The notes below the pieces were generated by a model. The model saw only the letters and a program-made list of their open reading frames with translations. It was not told where the DNA came from and searched no databases. Shown here one piece after another: positions 6,441 through 9,695 of a stretch of DNA of 9,695 nucleotides. The stretch is from the NCBI GenBank assembly GCA_038245795.1, contig JBBRSC010000120.1:1-9695 (forward strand). The letters run 5' to 3'. The position numbers were made by a program, and so were the translations under genes. Source of the DNA: JBBRSC01 sp038245795 (GTDB lineage: Bacteria; Actinomycetota; Acidimicrobiia; Acidimicrobiales; Microtrichaceae). Each line of letters starts with the position of its first letter. The stretch's first letter is position 1.

Positions 6441-7285
6441 GAACTGTCGGACGGGTTCGCGGACGGAGCCGACGCTCCGACCAGGAACTCCAACCGTTCG
6501 GCGATCTGCCATGGCGGACCGCCATCGGGGCGGGATCCGACTGCATGATCTGCCACAGCTCGCGAGGTATTCCCCGTGAGCACCAGACCGAACGGCCAAC
6601 CGAGTGCGTCAGCGAGCGCACCATCGGTTGTGGGGGAATCACCCACCATGATTCCGGTCGCTCCCCAACGGGCGTGCACGATATCGACCATGGGTTGATG
6701 CGGTTTGCCGCCGACGATCGCCCGCTGTCCGGTCGCGACTTCGATGGAGGCCAGGATCGCACCGCATCCCGGCGACGGTCCGCTGTCGGTGGGATAGATC
6801 GGATCGGTATTGGCTGCCAGAAGGCGTGCGCCGTGATCGACAGCGCGCAGCGCGGCCGTCATCACCTGGTAGTCGAAGTCGGGATGGAACCCGACGACCA
6901 CGGCATCGAATCCCGCGAAGGAACCGCTGCCGGAGAGATCGATTCGAGGGTCAACCGCCTCAGCGCCGCTGGCGATGACGGCCTCGCGGACTCCGGCGCC
7001 AGCGACCACGAGAACGCGCTCCCCTGGCGACACCATCGTCGCAACCGCCGTGGCCGATGACACCACGTCGTCGGCCGAGGCGGCAATGCCCAACCCATTG
7101 AGTTTGGCCAGATACTGGGCTGTGGTCGGGCCCGAGTTGTTCGAGCAGAACCCGACTCGATGTCCAGCGGCACGCAACGACGTAATCGCCTCGACCGACC
7201 CGGGAATGGGCGTGGCACCGAGCCACACGACGCCGTCGAGATCGAGTACCCAACACTCGTCGGGTTCACGAAAGATCGTCGGCAC
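6437..7285 (-). CDS. HAD-IIA family phosphatase (NagD/glycerol-3-phosphate phosphatase-like)
   Basis: A 282-residue haloacid-dehalogenase hydrolase of subclass IIA, a magnesium-dependent phosphatase of small phosphorylated metabolites. Motif I is DLDGVVW (15-21; Asp15 nucleophile, Asp17 acid/base), motif II is SNNSG (48-52), motif III lysine is Lys194 in GGKPHQP, and motif IV is VGDSPTTD (214-221). The C2-type cap lies between motifs II and III. The counterpart at the same locus in M. tuberculosis, Rv1692, has been reported as a glycerol-3-phosphate phosphatase, so that activity is the best guess; phosphoglycolate or pyridoxal phosphate are alternatives. The start is GTG 7285, placed by the GGAGGG ribosome site and because the family begins just before motif I; the frame stays open further upstream only as a shadow of fbaB. 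It lies 23 nt after fbaB and its stop overlaps the tlyA start by 4 nt. Confidence 0.92.
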   Translation of the reverse strand: MPTIFREPDECWVLDLDGVVWLGATPIPGSVEAITSLRAAGHRVGFCSNNSGPTTAQYLAKLNGLGIAASADDVVSSATAVATMVSPGERVLVVAGAGVREAVIASGAEAVDPRIDLSGSGSFAGFDAVVVGFHPDFDYQVMTAALRAVDHGARLLAANTDPIYPTDSGPSPGCGAILASIEVATGQRAIVGGKPHQPMVDIVHARWGATGIMVGDSPTTDGALADALGWPFGLVLTGNTSRAVADHAVGSRPDGGPPWQIAERLEFLVGASAPSANPSDSS

Positions 7286-7288
7286 GGG

Positions 7289-7294
7289 CCCTCC
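7289..7294 (-). promoter_or_regulatory. Ribosome binding site of the HAD phosphatase
   Basis: GGAGGG on the minus strand, three bases before GTG 7285 and within the 23-nt gap after fbaB. It decides the start codon against the much longer open frame that runs back into fbaB. Confidence 0.75.
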
Positions 7295-7308
7295 GGTTGG
7301 CGGACGTA

Positions 7309-8358
7309 TCAGGCGATGCTGATCGAGGAATCGAGATACACGTCCTGAATGGCATTGAGCAGCTCGACTCCTTCGGCCATTGGGCGCTGGAACGCCTTGC
7401 GGCCAGAAATCAGGCCCATGCCACCGGCGCGCTTGTTGATGACCGCCGTGCGAACTGCCTCTGCGAGGTCGGAGGCCCCCTTGGATTCGCCGCCCGAGTT
7501 GATGAGGCCGATTCGCCCCATGTAGCAGTTCGCGACCTGGTATCGGCACAGATCGATGGGGTGGTCGGTGGTCAGCGAGTCGTAGACGAGGGGGGAGGTC
7601 TTGGCGAAACCGATCGCGTTGAATCCGCCATTTCTGGTCGGCAACTTCTGCTTGATGATGTCTGCCTCGATCGTGACGCCGAGATGATTCGCTTGCGCGG
7701 TCATGTCGGCTGAGTCGTGATAGTCGACGCCATCTACCTTGAAGCCGTCGTTTCGGAGGTAGCACCACAGGACCGTGAACAGCCCGAGCTGGTGAGCTTC
7801 TTCGAAGGCAGCGGACACCTCCTGGATCTGACGTCTGGATTCCGGCGATCCGAAGTAGATGGTGGCGCCGACACCGGCCGCACCGAGGTCGTACGCCTGC
7901 TGCACGGAACCGAACATGATCTGATCGAAGCTGTTCGGGTACGTGAGCAGCTCGTTGTGGTTCAGCTTCACGATGAAGGGGATTTTGTGCGCGTGTGAAC
8001 GCGATGTCATGCCCAGTACACCGAACGTCGTGGCGACCGCGTTGCAGCCGCCCTCGATGGCGAGGTCGACGATGTTGGCGGGATCGAAGTACGCCGGGTT
8101 CGGCGCGAACGAGGCCGACGCCGTGTGCTCGATCCCCTGATCGACCGGAAGGATCGAGACATAGCCCGTGCCCCCGAGACGACCGTGTCCGTGGAGCGCC
8201 GCCAGGTTTCGAAGTACCTGAGGTGAGCGGTCCGACGGGACAAAGCTCCGGTCGATGGAGCCGGGGCCCGGAAGATGCAACGCATCGCTGGGGATCGCCT
8301 TGGTCTGATACGACAACAGCGAATCGGCGTCGTTGCCGAGCAGCGCTTGGATATCCAC
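7309..8358 (-). CDS. fbaB: Class I fructose-bisphosphate aldolase, FbaB/DhnA type
   Basis: Cleaves fructose 1,6-bisphosphate to dihydroxyacetone phosphate and glyceraldehyde 3-phosphate (or the reverse in gluconeogenesis) through a lysine Schiff base, without a metal. The 349-residue protein aligns along its whole length with E. coli FbaB (350): DIQALLGNDADSLL at 2-15, GTGYVSILPVDQGIEH at 64-78, FIVKLNHNE at 128-136, VGATIYFGSPESRRQI at 163-178, EADIIKQK at 231-238 (Lys236 is the likely Schiff-base residue), NCYMGRIGLINSGG at 277-290, and a C-terminal IQDVYLDSSISIA. The start is GTG 8358, with GGAG six bases upstream and exact agreement with the FbaB N-terminus. A TTG at 8409 would add 17 unrelated residues. 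It has a candidate promoter and hairpin in its leader, and probably heads the operon with the phosphatase 23 nt downstream. This gene is not part of the mycobacterial version of the locus as I know it. Confidence 0.97.
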   Translation of the reverse strand: MDIQALLGNDADSLLSYQTKAIPSDALHLPGPGSIDRSFVPSDRSPQVLRNLAALHGHGRLGGTGYVSILPVDQGIEHTASASFAPNPAYFDPANIVDLAIEGGCNAVATTFGVLGMTSRSHAHKIPFIVKLNHNELLTYPNSFDQIMFGSVQQAYDLGAAGVGATIYFGSPESRRQIQEVSAAFEEAHQLGLFTVLWCYLRNDGFKVDGVDYHDSADMTAQANHLGVTIEADIIKQKLPTRNGGFNAIGFAKTSPLVYDSLTTDHPIDLCRYQVANCYMGRIGLINSGGESKGASDLAEAVRTAVINKRAGGMGLISGRKAFQRPMAEGVELLNAIQDVYLDSSISIA

Positions 8359-8364
8359 GTGAGT

Positions 8365-8368
8365 CTCC
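8365..8368 (-). promoter_or_regulatory. Ribosome binding site of fbaB
   Basis: GGAG within TTGGAGA on the minus strand, six bases before GTG 8358. It supports the GTG start over the upstream in-frame TTG at 8409. Confidence 0.75.
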
Positions 8369-8382
8369 AATGTGGGAAATCG

Positions 8383-8400
8383 GCGCACTTCATCGTGCGC
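8383..8400 (-). promoter_or_regulatory. Inverted repeat in the fbaB leader
   Basis: The minus strand reads GCGCAC-GATGAA-GTGCGC: a perfect 6-bp, G+C-rich stem with a 6-base loop. It starts eight bases after the candidate -10 box, at about the predicted transcript start, and ends 14 bases before the ribosome site. It could be an operator overlapping +1 or a 5' stem-loop of the fbaB mRNA. There is no U-run, so it does not look like a terminator. Confidence 0.45.
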
Positions 8401-8408
8401 GAGGGGCA

Positions 8409-8414
8409 ATCGTA
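8409..8414 (-). promoter_or_regulatory. Candidate -10 box of the fbaB promoter
   Basis: TACGAT on the minus strand fits the TANNNT pattern of principal-sigma promoters in actinobacteria. At 17-nt spacing the -35 position reads TGGTTC, a weak match, which is common in this group. A start about 7 bases downstream would give a leader of roughly 45 nt. It sits in the largest intergenic gap of the window (8359-8537), so an operon promoter here is sensible, but the motif is short. Confidence 0.4.
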
Positions 8415-8537
8415 CGGGACGGCGGCGATCGGAACCAGATACGGGGCCGAGCTCGCTGCACGCCGTTGACGCGCTGTGGCCGTCACGGGAGTTCGGTTCC
8501 GACCATCTGGCCGGAGGAGTTCATCTGCTTGCCGGGG

Positions 8538-9695
8538 TCACCTGGTGGCCTGGAAACGTTGCGCTGCATCCGCGAAATCGGGGTCGTTGCGGACGATCCA
8601 TCCGAAGAGATTCCGGGCTGTCGGAAGATCACCCGCACGTTCGTAGAGCGCCGCTAGGGCGTAGGCACGACGGAGATGGTGATCCTTGGGGTTCTGTGGG
8701 GTTTTCCAACCCTTCTCCAAGAGTCGAATGGCGTCGGCCAGTCGACCCTGATCGCCAAGCGCTCCCGCCGCCACGATCCGACCCTCGACGACCAGCTCGG
8801 CGCTCGGCGACGTTTCGCGGAGTTCCTCCCACAGCTCCTCGACACGGGCCCATCGCTTGAGCGCCCGATAGCAGTCGGCAAGGACCGGGTGTTGTTCGGT
8901 GCTGTAGCCGCTCAGCGGGATGAACGCCTCGAGCTGGGACACTGCGTCCTTCCACTTGCCGAGCCGGTAATGGGTGAGCCCGAGCAGTTCGCGAGCCGCG
9001 GCACTGTCCGGGGCCTCGATGACGATCGGTCGCAGAATACGACGAGCCTCGACGTATCGCTCCCCCGCAAAGGCGTCAGCAGCACGCGCTAGACGCGTTT
9101 CCAGCGTCACCGCCCGCTTGGCGCCCACCAGAGGTTCGAGACCACCGTCGACAGGTGACGTCTCTGGTGTCGTCCCGGTGCGATCCTGGGCGGCGCGCCG
9201 TTCGGCACGATTAGCGGGGAGGTCGGGAGAGCGGCCAGCGGCCGGCGCCCCGCGGGATGGTCGCCCCTTGGCACCAGGACGGGCCGCACCCCTGGCACTC
9301 GTCTGACGTGGTCCGGCAGGTCGTGGACGTCGGCCCTCGGGTGGGTGCTCGACACGACCCCCGTCGACCCAACGATCCTGGTCCTCGGGCTGCGTGGTCT
9401 CATACTGGCGACCGCCCGAGATCCTCATGGGACGCCCATCGACAATTGGTGCCGGACGATCCTCGCGACGCGGTCGATCGTCACGTCCAGAGCGAGCCGT
9501 CGTGGGCCGGTCGCCGTCGCGCCGCGGTCGATCATCCCGGGGCGCTCGACTGTCACGATCCCGCGAGGGACGACTGTCATCACGGCTGTACCGCGAGGTC
9601 GTCGGCCGGTCGCCGTCGCGCCGCGGTCGATCATCCCGGGGCGCTCGACTGTCACGATCCCGCGAGGGACGACTGTCATCACGGCTGTACCGCGA
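8538..9695 (-). CDS. TPR-like protein with disordered Arg/Asp-rich N-terminus (5' end beyond window)
   Basis: The frame is open from the right edge to the TGA at 8538, giving 385 residues without a start, so the internal ATG at 9428 is probably not the true start. Residues 1 to about 80 of the fragment are almost only Arg, Asp, Pro, Ser, Gly and Thr, including two identical 33-residue units; 80-195 remain low-complexity and basic (RPRPAGPRQTSARGAARPGAKG). From about 198 on the sequence becomes helical and TPR-like: RAADAFAGERYVEARRILRPI, ARELLGLTHYRLGKWKDAVSQ, ADCYRALKRWARVEELW and YALAALYERAGDLPTARNLF, each with the small/large spacing of TPR helices. I see no signal peptide or membrane segment in the visible part. 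A TPR-like protein (Rv1691) occupies the same place beside the phosphatase gene in M. tuberculosis. Its function is unknown; a scaffold binding nucleic acid or acidic partners through the basic region is only a guess. Confidence 0.8.
   Translation of the reverse strand, partial: SRYSRDDSRPSRDRDSRAPRDDRPRRDGDRPTTSRYSRDDSRPSRDRDSRAPRDDRPRRDGDRPTTARSGRDDRPRREDRPAPIVDGRPMRISGGRQYETTQPEDQDRWVDGGRVEHPPEGRRPRPAGPRQTSARGAARPGAKGRPSRGAPAAGRSPDLPANRAERRAAQDRTGTTPETSPVDGGLEPLVGAKRAVTLETRLARAADAFAGERYVEARRILRPIVIEAPDSAAARELLGLTHYRLGKWKDAVSQLEAFIPLSGYSTEQHPVLADCYRALKRWARVEELWEELRETSPSAELVVEGRIVAAGALGDQGRLADAIRLLEKGWKTPQNPKDHHLRRAYALAALYERAGDLPTARNLFGWIVRNDPDFADAAQRFQATR
9498..9695 (-). repeat. 99-bp tandem repeat, two full copies
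   Basis: Copies at 9498-9596 and 9597-9695 differ at only two bases (9498/9597 and 9504/9603), both synonymous, and encode two identical 33-residue units beginning SRYSRDDSRPSRDRDSRAPR. A degraded partial copy (ARSGRDDRPRREDRP) follows towards 9450. The array reaches the window edge, so more copies may lie outside. The near identity at DNA level points to recent duplication or conversion. Confidence 0.93.

Noticed and set aside
7286..7768. N-terminal extension of the HAD phosphatase by 161 codons
   Set aside because: Lies inside fbaB in another frame, gives unstructured Arg-rich sequence, and the family starts just before the DxD motif where a GGAGGG-GTG is present.
8359..8409. Upstream TTG start for fbaB
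   Set aside because: Would add 17 residues absent from FbaB, no ribosome site, and it would overlap the candidate promoter and hairpin; GTG 8358 has GGAG at good spacing.
8429..8502. 8-bp inverted repeat TCGGAACC / GGTTCCGA between the TPR gene and fbaB
   Set aside because: Arms are 58 bases apart and do not extend; a match of this size is easily due to chance and no T-run follows.
9425..9682. Minus-strand frame of 85 codons with its own repeated peptide
   Set aside because: It is an alternative frame of the same 99-bp repeat. The TPR frame is also open through this region and reads into the basic linker and TPR domain, so it is the real one.

Overview
The window looks like chromosomal DNA of a high-G+C Gram-positive bacterium (Actinomycetota). 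Two things point there: the G+C-rich third codon positions, and a gene order that matches a known actinobacterial block. In Mycobacterium tuberculosis the block runs Rv1691 (TPR-like protein), Rv1692 (HAD phosphatase), tlyA, ppnK/nadK, recN, Rv1697 (SteA) and Rv1698 (SteB/MctB). The family Acidimicrobiia is a plausible guess but is inference. Every convincing gene lies on the minus strand, so transcription runs from the right edge to the left edge. I see no tRNA, rRNA, CRISPR array, insertion sequence or phage gene.

Right end (9695 to 8538): the 3' part of a gene for a protein with a long, Arg/Asp-rich disordered N-terminus and a TPR-like helical C-terminus. The disordered part contains a nearly perfect 99-bp tandem repeat that runs into the window edge. 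A 179-nt gap follows, with a candidate -10 box and a 6-bp-stem hairpin. It leads into fbaB, a class I fructose-bisphosphate aldolase (8358 to 7309).

Middle (7285 to 3000): a HAD-IIA phosphatase, the rRNA 2'-O-methyltransferase TlyA, NAD kinase and the DNA-repair ATPase RecN. Junctions are tight: 23 nt, a 4-nt overlap and a 1-nt overlap. Only the nadK-recN gap (97 nt) leaves room for an internal promoter; it holds a 14-bp palindrome and a TANNNT box.

Left end (3003 to 1): SteA, SteB and the N-terminal two thirds or so of a MurJ/MviN-type lipid II flippase, joined by a 4-nt overlap, a 6-nt gap and a 4-nt overlap. These three look like a cell-envelope/septation module translated together: SteA with a C-terminal membrane anchor, SteB with an N-terminal anchor and extracytoplasmic domain, and MurJ moving the peptidoglycan precursor across the membrane.

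The region is mostly a conserved housekeeping operon. I did not find a clearly new system. The points most worth a second look are the coupling of a MurJ-type flippase to SteAB, the intact thiamin-pyrophosphokinase-like motif in SteA, the cysteine-free SteB, the fbaB leader hairpin, and two in-frame tandem repeats (TPR protein and TlyA tail).
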